Origin: Protonemura montana | Taxonomy: Eukaryota > Arthropoda > Insecta > Plecoptera > Nemouridae | Reading direction: 5' to 3' | Length of the DNA: 64,000 nucleotides | NCBI GenBank assembly: GCA_947568835.1 | Contig: OX387602.1 | Location: 26,339,021-26,403,020 of the forward strand | Shown here: positions 49,501-61,823 of the stretch, in pieces | Layout of the letters: every line of letters starts with the position of its first letter | Position numbering within the stretch: position 1 is the stretch's first letter | The notes under the pieces: model-generated | What the model saw: the letters and a program-made list of their open reading frames with translations, nothing else | Told to the model about the DNA's origin: nothing | The model's database searches: none | Translations under genes and position numbers: made by a program

Positions 49501-50305
49501 GATATTGTCAAGCGGCCGAACGGCTTCGAGTCTGTTCGCTGGAGTGAGGACGTGGGGGCACAAAGAGGACAGCCAACGTGCGGCGCTGACCCTCGACACC
49601 TCGCAAACCACTCTCAGCTCTGCCACGTCTTTCATTCTAGAATATTTAGTGTACCAATACGTCTCATTTTCACACCCACTCGTTCACGCCATAATAATTT
49701 CGGGTGGTCCACCAGGAATGCCCGTGTTGTCCAATGCAGAAGGCATGTCCAAAGTTTGATGAATCGCCCTTAACATTTGGTTAACGCCAAACATACTTAG
49801 ACCAAGTTTGTTTAAGATTAGGCATGATTTTCCTAGATACACAAAAGAGAAGGCTGCAACGCGATTTCACCATGATTAAACGGTATTCCAAGCTGTTCAT
49901 GAAAAAGAGCAAAACAGAGCAGAATATATTCGTGAGTTGATGTCAGTAAAATTCTGTAAAAAAGGATTAATCTTGCTAGGAATCGATATCGATATTGTTT
50001 TCTATCATTTTTATTGCATTCGATTCGTTGCTTGAAGCTAATTTGCTAATAGCTATAACTTCTCGAATTGAGAGAAACACTTCCAACAACACCCCCTTAC
50101 TTTTCTGTGTTCATTTTGAGAATCCTTACTCAAGGGAAAAGTGAAAACCAAATCAGTATGCTTCATTTCGTTTTCATCTAATCGGATATTGCATTGCCTC
50201 GCTCTTACCCATGAAGGCGGAAGGAATAGAAGTGAGGAACTGCTTCTGGCTCCGCACCGGGACCCCCGTTTCTGGATCCTGCATCTCCCGTACCAGCCCC
50301 TCCAT
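42824..50305 (-). CDS. RGS9: R7-family regulator of G-protein signalling, RGS9/RGS11 type (5' partial)
   Basis: GTPase-activating protein for Gi/o-type alpha subunits; R7 members work with Gbeta5 at the membrane. Exons, 5' to 3' on minus: 50305-50209, 49197-49147, 48985-48876, 48762-48646, 48292-48221, 48137-47952, 47569-47394, 47142-46939, 45974-45753, 45671-45420, 43592-42824; all joins are in frame, 751 residues from the first visible Met. DEP about 1-85 (GVPVRSQKQFLTSIPSAFMG, YRFQ); DHEX/R7H linker 86-200 (TPYYWPW, KWDFISMQAEEQ); GGL about 212-270 with SNPWVTEDPTFWQLN; RGS domain about 280-405 (FLAPGAPCEINIDGKTM, YPRFIRSEHY). INIDGKTM and LVELPTEKRVKRW favour RGS9/11 (EAT-16) over RGS6/7. 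A 340-residue disordered tail ends in VVVCPWEDE. Met1 follows a splice acceptor (CTATGTTGCAG), so an upstream exon with about 25-30 residues is expected. Confidence 0.93.
43593..45419. other. RGS intron between the two tail exons
   Basis: Holds GTGAGTT repeats near 43979-44000 and a C-rich run near 44866-44882. The short + frame at 44395-44622 has no recognisable family and no splice support. If transcripts ended in this intron, the protein would lack the CPWD/CPWE tail; that is a possible isoform switch like RGS9-1 versus RGS9-2, not shown by sequence. Confidence 0.5.
47750..47778. repeat. 11-bp inverted repeat in RGS intron
   Basis: CTGTCTGCAAA, 7-nt TGCATCA centre, TTTGCAGACAG. The centre also contains TGCA. 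Confidence 0.75.
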
Positions 50306-50953
50306 CTGCAACATAGAAAGGACGCCGCCGACATCAATGATTGAAGTGGATGCAAACACCTTGTTACAGTAGCATTGAATAATCAGTGCCACACACACAT
50401 TTCGATGGCCTGGACTACATGAAAACGTTCTAGCAAAGTTTACGTATATTTTGATAATCTAGTTGCACTCAACACTGTAATATATACAAACTGGCTTTGA
50501 TATCCAGTACTGCCCACTCACTCACGTCTCACAGTTACTTGAATGTACTGTCTAGATGTGTAAGACAGGGTTACCTACTTCTTTACAAACCTAAGATTAA
50601 CTTGACCATGAGAAACAGAGCACCTGGATATCGTCAAATTATGTTTAGTAAAAAGTTAAAAACGAATATCCAACAGCAATGTTAGAAAAGAACAGAGAAT
50701 CGAGGGATAAATTATACTAACATTAGAGCATATTAAGTATCAAAGGAGTTAGTAAGGCTGCGTTGGTTGATAGTGATTGGATCATAGAAAAATAATACAA
50801 TATGGCAAAATTAGGGACAAGTAGAATGCCCAGTGGCCCCTAGTCCCACGACATCCGCAACAATGGTAATAATCAACAACCTACATAACAATTGGCGGAG
50901 TGATGTTATCAGAAATAATCAGAAATCCATTAGGAATGCACTAACTATAAAGA
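50306..50953. other. 5' intron of the RGS gene, left of the foldback-like element
   Basis: No coding sequence recognised. The missing first RGS exon is not evident here, so it lies beyond the inserted element or beyond the window. Confidence 0.4.
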
Positions 50954-50969
50954 TACCCTGCTGAAAATT

Positions 50970-51330
50970 CTTAGCAAGATCTTGCAAGATCTTGCAAGAT
51001 CTTGGCAAGATCTTGGTAAGATGCAAGATCTTGCCAATTTCTTGGCAATTTCTTGAAAACATTTAAGATTTTTCCCTTCAGACAAGATTTTTTCAAGATC
51101 TTGGTAAGAAATTGACAAGATCTTGACACGGTCCCGTGGGATCTTACATGGCTGCAAGATTTTTGGAATCTTGGCAAGGAAACGATATCTTGGCAAGTTC
51201 TTAGCAAGTTCTTGAAATAATTTTTTTGTGTTGCGATTCTTGAAAGATCTTGCACGCAGAATTCTGCGTTTCCGACTTTAAAGTCTTCTAAAATAATAAT
51301 TGATAACTGCAAGATCTTGCTCGGTGCGAA
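50970..51330. repeat. Left subterminal CAAGATCTTG repeats
   Basis: Irregular tandem copies of (G)CAAGATCTTG and variants such as GGTAAG and GCAAGTTCTTG, more diverged than the right end. Confidence 0.9.
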
Positions 51331-52191
51331 AACGCACTCGTGAATGGAGAGCACACAAATGAGATTAATGTTTGTCTTGTTGAATGCTCTGGTTCTGGAT
51401 CTGATCCCTCTGATTCTGAGTTTCTGGACAACTGGACCATGATCCAGTTGTAACTTTTTCTGCAGGAAGGTTTACAACGTCATTATACTTAGGGGTCGTT
51501 GTGACAACAATACTTCGTAAAACTGTGAAATTTAACGACGCATTGTTTCTATAACCTCTCTCCGGTACAGAACTGTGTGTGATGGTCACTCATATAATAC
51601 CCAGCGCGTGTTGCTTGACTTCGGTGTTCTCACGAGGGCCGGTGTTTCCAACATGCCAAATCGTTCGGTGATAAGCTGAATGTCGGTTTAATGTGAATAT
51701 ATGATGCGATTCTCCATTCGGGCTCTATAGTATTGCAATATATATATTTTTCATACTAAATGATAAATACTCATGCTAAGTTTTGTTTAGTAGGTATGTG
51801 GCAATTGTTGGACTGGGACCGAATTTTGGCCTTTCAACTGATATTTAATATTTCTACTAATAAATTTACATTTTATTATTTTCTCACAGAGTCGTACATT
51901 TTGTACCACAAGATGCACATTATTGTAAATGTTTAATTATATTTATTTCAATCCGAGGTTTGCACGGAATTATTTGAAACTCCACAGGAATTTTGCATTG
52001 CATTCAGCAATGCACGACCTTTTCAATCCTAAGTTACAATAAACACCATCATCATCCACTGATTTACCGACGTCTTTAGGCCGCTGACAACGATGGCTGT
52101 TAGCAAAATAGTGCGCCGTTGAACACGTTGATCAATCAACTGTGTTATTATGCAACTATAGCAAATATCACGGAAGGTATTGTTCTCAAAA

Positions 52192-54243
52192 ATGCCTCGT
52201 GTGCTTTTCTCTACGTGGATGAGAGCTTTATCAAACATTGGTGCTGGGCCCTATGTGATTTCCGAAGAATTAAACTCCCAAATTCGAAGAATTAGCTTGT
52301 TGTACAAGCGTACTTTCTTCTGTGTTTTCGACCAACGAAGACTTTCGAATTCACAAGTAAGTACGAAACAAACTTATAGTCAATACGGTACATACATTTA
52401 CTTTGTAGACTTTGCACTCAAGATTTTCTTTTGGCGAACCTATACAATATTGGTTATTTTGTGTATACGTTTCGCTGTTATGCAAGTTGTTATTTTGGTA
52501 AGAACAAATACCCTCGATTATCTCTGAAAACGCTCTTATAATCACAGTGAATTTACTGTGTTTTTTCATTCACAGTGAATCTCAGGTATAAACAAAACAA
52601 ATGACTGGATTCCAATTTAACGCTCGGCTATAATAATTGTCATTTTATAATCATAACATGGTCATTGGTGATAGGTGACATGTGTGTGAAACATTCGGCT
52701 GACAAAGAGTGGCGCGATGGACCAATACCTTGTTATAGTTCTTTCATTTATCTCAACAGCAATTCTTTACTTTTCTGTCAAGAGAAAAAATGTGCTGATG
52801 CTGAAATGTAGTGCGTCTACTCAAGTTGAACTCATACTCGAGTTGCTGTTGCAGATAAGAAAACTAGACTCCAACGACTCATTCTTTATTAGCCGAGCTA
52901 TATATGCATTTTAGCAGACTTGCAAAATGATACTCGTAGCGAGCAGCGTTCCTCAGTATGAACTAGATTTCGACTGGTGGAGATGTGTCGCGTCGCGTCG
53001 CGTTGCTTTGTTTAGTCTCTAATTGCACAAATTATTTGTCTTTTTCGGCAATGTGATTGTTAGAAATAGGAAGTCATTTTTACCGTCTGCACTGTGGCAT
53101 TTTTTGTCTTCGGGGTTTGAAGTTAATAGGGGAGACCTTTCAATTGATTTGTTTCGTGTAATTTGAAGGTACGCATCACTGTTACATTCAAACGCATCAC
53201 TTCTTGAATATCGTTTGTCTAGAAGCAAATTGGAAACATCACCTTATCAACATGCTTCCTACTTTTTCAGTCTTGGAGCTCAAAACGTTGCTGCGTTCAT
53301 CAGTACTGAATTGGAAGACAGATGCTCCACTTTATTCCCTCACAAGCTGCCCTTGTCCACAGTAGAAGCAGCTATATCGCTTGAAGATAGCGTTGCGATG
53401 TCAACGGACAATTTCACAACTCTTGGTAAGTTTGCTAGGATGCAACTACAATAATCAATTAATTTTCAGAAACCTATGTTGGCATTTATTGATCAGGAGG
53501 TGCTAGTACAAATGATGCTTGTTTCCATGTGTTTAAAACCGCACATTTTTTATTGCAGTGCTGTGAATCTCTCCTGGCTGGTGGCAACAAACTCTGAGAT
53601 TCCATGCCCATGGTGTGATGTCCCAACTTATTTCTGCCCTCCATTCCAAGCTCCATTGGAAGAAAAATTAGTATGGTAAGTTAATTTGAATTTTCCTCCA
53701 AAATCTATGTTCGTACTATCTATTTAAATAGCATTTGTTAACATATGCGATTTCTTAGACGCTAATTTTTTCACGTAATATACAAGTACTCCAAAAAACT
53801 ACTTGGTGGGCCCCTTTAACTGCTTTACCAACATTTTGTAACCTTTGCTAGTTGCTTTCTCAAGGTAAAATGTTTGATGGATTTGACAGCATAAACAAAA
53901 TATCAAGAAGAAATTATATATTTGCCAATGATTCCTTGAATCAAAATAGTTCTATAATTAATCCAGCTAAATGAGGCTTTTTGAATAAAAAATCCCAAAA
54001 CCACAAAAAATGGCATATCTAAATCCATTTACTTACCACCTCTGTTATTATTCTGTGATAGTACAACAAAAACAAATTTGTTTACTCTGTAAAATCAGTG
54101 ATTCATTGAAAAAAAAGTATATCACAGATTTAAAAAATTTAGAAAACAGATGCTCTTATTTATTTGTTTTGGCTGTTATTTGTCTGGCGACAAAGCTTTT
54201 ACACATTTACTTTTTTTTTTACAGATACAGTAAGACATCCTAA
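52192..54243 (+). other. Possible split gene inside the foldback-like element (unresolved)
   Basis: An ATG-started frame at 52192-52356 (MPRVLFSTWM...) ends exactly at a good donor CAA|GTAAGT. A frame at 53271-53426 sits between acceptor TTTTTCAG and donor CTTG|GTAAGT. A frame at 53560-53675 follows TTATTGCAG and ends at GTAAGT. An acceptor TTTTTTTACAG lies before 54225. The signals suggest exons, but joining them as read breaks the frame: exon 1 to exon 2 gives an early stop, and exon 2 to exon 3 stops after two codons. No family recognised. It could be a decayed element gene, a noncoding spliced RNA, or chance. Confidence 0.25.
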
Positions 54244-54861
54244 TTGACAGAGGGTGCACTGCACTTCCTGGCCGGCTGTTCCTCTCTTCTCTTCATGTTC
54301 ATTAAGTACCTTGTTTGAATTTTGTGCTGATTTAGGTTATTATTTTTGCATACTTATTATATTTCTCAATCAAGAGTTTCTTACAGGGTTCTTTTTTACC
54401 ATTTTTATCTTAATATTGTTTAAAATATTTATTGTTATATGAGGCATTCATGATTTTTATTTGCCAAGTTTTAAAGTGTTTTATTTTTATTTTTGGGAAC
54501 ACCTATATAGGTATACTGAATTGCATTCATAAAATTCTTATACTATATTTTTGAATTAATAGAGCTTTGATTCTATTTGACAATTTTTTTCTTAATTTTG
54601 TTTCATGTTTACATCCTACAAAAGATAGGGCATTGATAGTTTGTATTTGCCGATTTTCAATTCTTATTTGATTTTTGTTTGTTTTGTTTTGAAGCTGTTT
54701 TGAAGTTGTTGGAAAGAAGAAAGTATATCTAAACTGCAATTTCTGTAATTTGTTATACAGTGCATACAGTTTTGCAATTTTAAAATAAATTTGGTAGCAT
54801 CTCTAATATGCATTCATTTTTTTGTAAACCTACTTTGCCTTTCCGTGCCATTTTACAGTGA

Positions 54862-55255
54862 ATCTTAGGAAATCTTGCAAGATATTCAAACAAGATCTTA
54901 TCAGATCGTAGTAAGATTTCATGAGATCGTGGCAAGATCTTATAAGAACTTGGTAAGATCCTAAACAATCGTGGCAAGTTCTTGGCAAGATCTTACAAGA
55001 TCTTATAAGAACTGGCAAGATCTTAAACAATCGTGGCAAGTTCTTGGCAAGATCTTACAAGATCTTGATTCAAGATCTTGCAAGATCTTATAAGATCTTG
55101 CAAGATCTTATAAGATCTTGCAAGATCTTGTAAGATCTTGACTCAAGATCTTGCAAGATCTTATAAGATCTTGCAAGATCTTGTCACAAGATCTTGCAAG
55201 TTTTTCTTGACAAGATCTTGGTAAGATCTTACAAGATCTTACGTAAGATTTTTCA
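54862..55255. repeat. Right subterminal CAAGATCTTG repeats
   Basis: Dense near-perfect tandem CAAGATCTTG/TAAGATCTTA units, many self-complementary. They are more homogeneous than the left end, suggesting recent expansion or conversion. Confidence 0.9.
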
Positions 55256-58067
55256 GCAGGGTACTACTATTGGCATAGTACACAAAAAGGTAATCACGTA
55301 AAAGTTGCGGTCTGTAGTCAAGGCGCGATAACAGGGTAGCGACGTGTATCCAACATCGCCACTGTAATTGGAACTTGAAAGTGGAGGAACACAGACGCCC
55401 CAGAAGTGGATTAGGATGGTAAATGGCAAACAAATAAACTCTGCCCTCTGCTGCAGCATTGTGTTAATGGCAGCTCGTGTACAGTGTTTGTACACGCGTT
55501 GACAAGTGGTACTGCGAAGTGCATGCCAGAGTGTTCTTTGGCTGGCATTGTCCCCTGCGGATTAACTTGTATCGAGCAAATCCGAGCGGCGCCCCTTGCT
55601 CTATAATGTCGCGCCGCTGAGAGCCATTCTCTGTTTTAAGGGTGTGGAGTTTCTCGTCGCAAGCCATGAGCACCGTGCCGGAGAATACGGGATACGTTGG
55701 CGTAGAGGTGTCAGGATTTCGGTGGACGATGTGGGAAATTTGATAAAACAGTTTATCATATTTTATTCAGAGCGTATTCGTATTTACCTATAAGGATGTA
55801 AAATGTGATTCAATCGCATTATTTCTTAGATTGGAACAGTTTTCGTTTAGGTACTTAAAAGTAAATGTTTGAACGACCGTTACTGAAATCGCGTAAAACA
55901 ACAGATCGTTCACTTTTATCCCCAATGAAGAAATATCAGTAAAACAACATGACACTAACATAGTAATCCCTTGTAAAGTTGGAAGAATTCTCATAAGACA
56001 GGAACATTTCTTTCCAACGCCGACTTTAGTTCATGACAAGCCCATTGAAAAAAGTTATTTTCTTACAGCAGAGCTAATCTTTGTGTGGTGCTTTGATGCA
56101 GGATTGAAAACAAACAAGCCGCACTATTTCCTCCGGCCGAGCGACTGCAATTACTGACTCTTCAATGAGGAGGCAGGACACCGTGTTTACGCCATTATAC
56201 ACCACGTGCCTGGCAAGACGTCCTGGCCACGCGAGCTGCTCACGCGCGCGTCACGTCGAGCGTTTAAAAATATACGCGTCGAACTTTTACGGGCAATAGG
56301 ATCGAGTTTTTAAACAGACCACGTCACGAAATTTATTTGAAAAGTGTCAAATGTCACAGAGTCGCAGTCTTTGCGCAATCTTTTTTTAAATTCACATCAG
56401 ATCCAGAGAAAATGACAATCGCGATGATGCGTAAGAAAGGGAGTTCCATACCCACAGAATGGCATGTCTGCACATGCGACACGTTGCGAGACACAAACTT
56501 CATTTTTTTAAGAGTTTGCCTTTCGCTTTACAAGATGGGCGCACATCACAAGGAATCGATGTTTCAAAATGGCACGCATGATCGTGTACATAGCGCTCCA
56601 AAATGAGGTTGAAACGAGAAAGTCAAAACCAACCAATGGGGGACGAGAGATCGCATTTCCATGCAATTTGCGTGTCGTAACGCTCCTAGAACTATTACAG
56701 TAAGCAGCTCTTTTTAGCATAATTGCAGAAAAGTACACGAAAGATGAAAGTAAGTAACTTATTCGATCCTTTATATCGGGTCTCATTTTCTAACTCTCCG
56801 TTAACCAACTCTCGAATAGAATAAGTAAGCGAGCAGTAAACTTTAGTAGTTTTCTTTACCGAAACTGTAGCTAAGAAAGCAGAAACATGGTAGGCGGGCA
56901 CGATTCGCCGTTCCGTCTGGTTCGGTGAAAGCAAACAGTATCCAGACCGGCGCACGAAATGGGGTTGACTAGAAGGAAGGGCTGACTGGCGTCCAGATAG
57001 CAGGGAGAGAGTAATTTCGCCGGCTGCAAGAGTTGGCGTGCGGCACGCTGATATCACCTCTAGCAAGGGAGAGGGACGGTAATCTGCACGAACACTCACT
57101 GAGGCGCAGTGGTGGGCAGCCAGTGTAAGGTGATAAGGAGCCGACCAGTCGATGCGCGGTATAGCCTCATTAAAGTCAGTTGCACCAGAAAGCCGACAGT
57201 CCCGAACAATCCAATCAAGCTCAACAGTAGGAAGTGCACTCGGCGAAACTGCAAGCGATTTACGCTTTTGACATCGATTGCCCAACGCTTTAGTGGCCGA
57301 TGCGATGGTGGCGCTATAAATTCAATAACAGGACTCAGCATTGTTCGCAACAGATTAATTAAATTTGTTCAGATGTTCCAACTGCTGAGGTAGATTATTA
57401 ATTGTAACGAATAATTAGTGAAGTTTTCTCCGTTTGCAGCAAAAAGGGAATGTGAAATTAATGCTGGCTTGAAGTGATTTACATGGGCATTTGCTACGGA
57501 TCTCAGGTGCAACGGCTATCAAGGATCAGACCTTAACGGTCTTTCATTGGTTTGCTGGCAATAACATGCTGGTTTCACGTCATGAAAGAAAATCGCGTCT
57601 CGCGTAGCGACGTTGCCGCTCGTAAAGCATTCGGGAATGCCGTGAAATGCGACAAAAAGGAAAGACCTTTTGGTGATAATGGGAAGAATTTAATCTCCCG
57701 TTCAGTGCTTTCAGCTTTTCGATTTCGGCAGACTGGTTCAAAGACGGCGGATGAACTTTCGTGTAAAGGTGTTTGATCGGAGCGCCGTGACCAAAGGAAA
57801 GTTATTTTTATGTCAATGCGCATTTATCTTTGTGGCGAATAAAGGCGAATTTTCCACTCGTGTCAAGCCGGATGTGTTTGGCCGCCCGACCCGGCCCGGG
57901 CTGGTGCGAGGGTCACGCGCAACGAGAACTCAGAAGAATAAAATCCGTCGCGTCGCGTCGCGTTGTGAACATTTCATTTAATTAAAAAAGCATTCCAAAT
58001 CGACGAATCTACACAGATGCGAGGCTAGAAAAAAGTAATTTGGGAAATATTAATCTCAAATATTCAA

Positions 58068-58165
58068 ATGATATTTCTTAATTAATATTTAATATTAATA
58101 TTAATATTTATAAATATTTAATATTAATATTAATATTAATATTGATATTGATATTAATATTTAAA
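58068..58165. repeat. AATATT/TAATAT simple repeat
   Basis: About 100 nt of ATTAATATTT, AATATT and TTGATA units. Confidence 0.9.
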
Positions 58166-58740
58166 AAAATGTTGATCTTGTTTTCCGGCGTTGCTATTCG
58201 GTAACGAATTTCGGTGTCATGGGCGATACGGACAAAACCTCCTGTCGATAAACGCTGCACAAATGGCATGAGGGGTCTTTAAATACAATTTTCTTTCAAC
58301 ATCTCCGAGCTCATATCACCCGACTTGGCTAACCCCTTTATACAACACAGCATCACCGCAGGAAGAAGAGAATTCCGAGCGAATTTTCGTCAATATCGCA
58401 CCGTTCGTAGACCTATGAAGAGATGCCGTCGCCTCTTATCGGCGTCGGGTCGCGACGAGCCTGCCTGCACGCAACCGAGACGTCGTGCGCATTCTATGAG
58501 ACAAAGCTGACGAGGCTGACGCGGCATCCTTGAGCACCACGCACCTTCATTCCGTTCAACCCCGTTCAACCTGGACTAGTCGGGAAGGAAGGGCTGGCAA
58601 AGCTCAAGGCCGCGCGCGACCCGGGTTAGGCTGGGTGCAAGCGAAAATATTACCTATTTAAGGGCGCACGCGTCGTATATGTCTCGTCTCGTTGAAGTAG
58701 GCGCATCCCAATTACACAAAGCACGTGTTGGCGAGGGAGC

Positions 58741-58754
58741 GGGGGGGGGGGGGG
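58741..58754. repeat. G14 tract
   Basis: Uninterrupted guanines after GAGGGAGC. Confidence 0.95.
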
Positions 58755-61514
58755 CATCCTCGGCAAACCCTGGGCTACCTTGCGACTAGACTGTTGCGTT
58801 TACCTGGACTTGAACGGAATTATTCATCTCGCACAAAGTTCGGAAGGGCAAAGGTGAAATTTCCTCGAAGCCGAGCCCGACCTATGGACGAAGGCGAGGG
58901 CCGACCGTTATCCCTGTGCTCTGCGTCCCTTTTATCCTCGCTGCCCTTAAGGGACTTTCCAGGAGAGCTTGGCTTGTGCGAGCCTAGTTTTTAGCGGACT
59001 CAGACAATGCGAAACAACAACTGCGTTAAACACTGCACGGATAATTTTGTTGTGTGGTCTATTATATGGCAACGCTTTGTTTGTTTGTTTGGCAAGAACA
59101 GGGATAATAGCTCGGCGAATTTAATTTGTGGACTATCTGCCTCGACTATCTGTTGTTGCACTCCCGGCATTTGACCTGCTGTGTTTTGAGTGATGAAACA
59201 TGGAAGCATTTCGTCCCTGGGGTTGCTTCGAGGCACCAGCTGTATTCGGTGTGTTCGCGGGCACACAGAAAGCCAATCAGACCTGCCTCCGATCACAGTC
59301 TGGGACTCCAGATGCAATCTGAGCAGTTTAGGTGGATTAAGATGCACGGATAGCAAGTGTCAACTACAAAGTGGATTGAGGCATCAATTGATTTCGAGAG
59401 ACACAAGAGAGTCAACTAAAAACGGCTTGAAAGGCATTTCCTCCGTGAAAATTGGAGACGAGCCAGCCAGTGATGGAAATCTGCCTCGCGCGAAAATAAT
59501 CGCCGAGATTTCTTTCGATAGCTCACTTGCGCTCCAAACATCTTGAGGCGTGCGTCTCTGGTATTGCGAAGGTTTCGTCACACTTTTTTAGCGAGCTAGT
59601 TGAAAATGACAAAAGGTTTTTTGCAGAGAAAAATAATAAAGTTAAAAAATACAATTCAGTCGCAACTTTTCTCGGAAAAATATGCGGTCTCGGCGAGCAA
59701 CATTTTACAATATGTCCTTCCAAACATTCCAAAATCCAATTATTTCCATCTTTGTCTCGTTTTCCTTATCGAATTTGTGAGTCGTAAAGGTAGGTAACCA
59801 AAGAAAGAAGGAAATAAGACGGCCAACCAGTAGGAATACATCCCACGCCAAACGATGTGCCATTCTGCATGATACGAAGAGAGTGGGGGAGTGCGGTCCC
59901 TGGCTCCCGGTCGCGGCTTGAAACGGGCGTCAGCTACGCAACCATGGGTTGGCAGCGCTCATTGTTACCTAATGCACACCAAAATGATTGATTTAGTACT
60001 TTATTCAACTTGCGCCACTGACAATTCCGACCAATGAAGCTTGCGCAACCCACGTACCCGCGGTTGTGTAGGTAGAGCACTCACCGCAAATATTGTATCA
60101 TGGTTATTTGCTGTCCATATTTGCGGCGCGGTGCAGCCGAACTACACCAGACAGGTTGCAATGCAGCGATTCTACCAATATGTTATGCAGCGCCAGGGCA
60201 CATAACTAAGCACATAGTATAGAAAATAGCTGCACCCACTTTTCAGGCTTTCCTTGAATTCCATTAAAATAAATGGCAGCCAAAGTGATCTCCCGAAACG
60301 CGTCTCCAGTTTCATGCGCAAAACTCTGTACAGGCATCGCATTTCTTTTATCGACTAAAAGGCTTTTTCGCATGGAAGTACAAAGAGAAGTTGACAATGT
60401 TTTTTTTAAATCCCCATCGAAAAGTGTATGCTGTCTCGGCTGGAATTGATGGGACATCGCTAGCTGTAGTTAAAGCAATGAATGTCGGCATAGGATATCC
60501 ATCAGATAGTGATGGATGCGAGCGGTTAGCCGGCCTCGTTGATGGTTTATAGGTAGTTATCGTTTATTCGTGCGCTCTATCCCCGAGAAAAGCGACCATC
60601 TCTATAAACGCTTTTCCAGCCACACGACCAGCCAGCGCTTGCTCTCAGCTGTTGAATGCCCCTGCTATAGGTATAGGTATGCGTACGATTTACCACTCTG
60701 ATCGCGTTATAGCTTACAAGTTTGATATTATCGTCGCATCTTCTTCCATCGGCCCTAGAAGTGGAATCAATAGAGCTTCTCGTCTCACGGATAATTTGGG
60801 GGGTGATTGCAGTTCGGTGCTGGTTTTGCGGCGTTTGTCAGCTTAGTTTGGCTCAGAGGCCTCGCGCTCTCGGGGCCCGTGGGAAGGGGGTGATATAGTA
60901 AATCACAGAATAATTCTGAGTGATTTATGGCTACGAATGTGTGCAAAGGATATGCCAGGTAAAGGGGTGGGAAGAGGGATATTTACGAGAGTTCTAAGTG
61001 AAAAAATGTGTTTAAAAATCGATCGGTGATAATCAACGGGCATCTACAGTGCATACTTTGGGTCCGGAAGTTGGGTGCAAGCCGCGACTGAGAAAAATTA
61101 TGAGACTTAGCGATGGGGAATGCAATGGATTCTTTTCTCCACCAATGTACATTTTTTGGTTCCGGTCATGCAGAATGTTTTCGGTTGCTAGGTTCGGTAA
61201 TCTTCTTCAGATTCGCCGTTCAACTGAAATTGCATGTTATTGATAGATACTCGCAGCAGGCCCGTCGTCTCGCATGTGCCGTCAATTTGCTGTCAACTAT
61301 AACAATCATTCGGAAAAATGGGTCTCACGCCGTCTCAAACTATCAGATGATTGTGTACGCCAAGAGATGTATCGATCAGAAGGAGAACAATACGAGTTAA
61401 CATCGGAGAGAAGAGTCATGACGACTTAAAGTATTTGACATGTGTCAACCCCGAGTCGAATGCAGCCTCCAATAACCGGCCACTAATTTACTCCGAGCCC
61501 GACATGCATATGGA

Positions 61515-61540
61515 CCCCCCCCCCCCCCCCCCCCCCCCCC
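61515..61540. repeat. C26 tract
   Basis: Uninterrupted cytosines; length may be unreliable in assembly. Confidence 0.95.
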
Positions 61541-61808
61541 GGTAGCTCGTTACTAAACCATTCATCAGTCATTAGGGACTAATTAGGTGGCGCCAATTGG
61601 TTCCGCGAGCGACGCACCAGTGCGTGAGAACCCACGAGTCGCGGCTGCTCCTTCACCTTGCAATTTTCACGTGTTTGTCAGCTACAGTTCAAGAATCATC
61701 AACAACGGATGCTGGTCCCGTGTCTCCTCATCACATCGTATAGCCACGATGATGTTATTGTTGTCGGCGTCGTCGTTGCCGTCGGTGCGGCGAGGTGAGG
61801 CAAGGTGA

Positions 61809-61823
61809 GGGGGGGGGGGGGGG
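61809..61823. repeat. G15 tract
   Basis: Uninterrupted guanines within a GGTGAGG-rich segment. Confidence 0.95.

Larger units (their letters stand above)
50956..55261. mobile_element. Foldback-like DNA element with CAAGATCTTG-repeat ends
   Basis: Termini are exact inverted repeats CCCTGCTGAAAA (50956 onward) and TTTTCAGCAGGG (ending 55261), flanked on both sides by TA (50954-50955, 55262-55263) as a likely target duplication. Inside each end about 375-400 bp is filled with variants of the 10-bp palindrome CAAGATCTTG (50970-51330; 54862-55255). The organisation recalls foldback and Galileo-type transposons, whose long inverted ends are made of short tandem repeats. The 3.5-kb interior is AT-rich and no transposase domain is recognised. 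Superfamily unassigned; Lys/Leu/Arg-rich frames at the ends are repeat translations. Confidence 0.75.

Noticed and set aside
50971-51354. Lys/Leu/Arg-rich minus frames at the element ends
   Set aside because: Translations of CAAGATCTTG repeats, not proteins.
56695-57285. 196-residue minus frame
   Set aside because: No recognisable domain, mixed composition, no splice or start context; judged chance.
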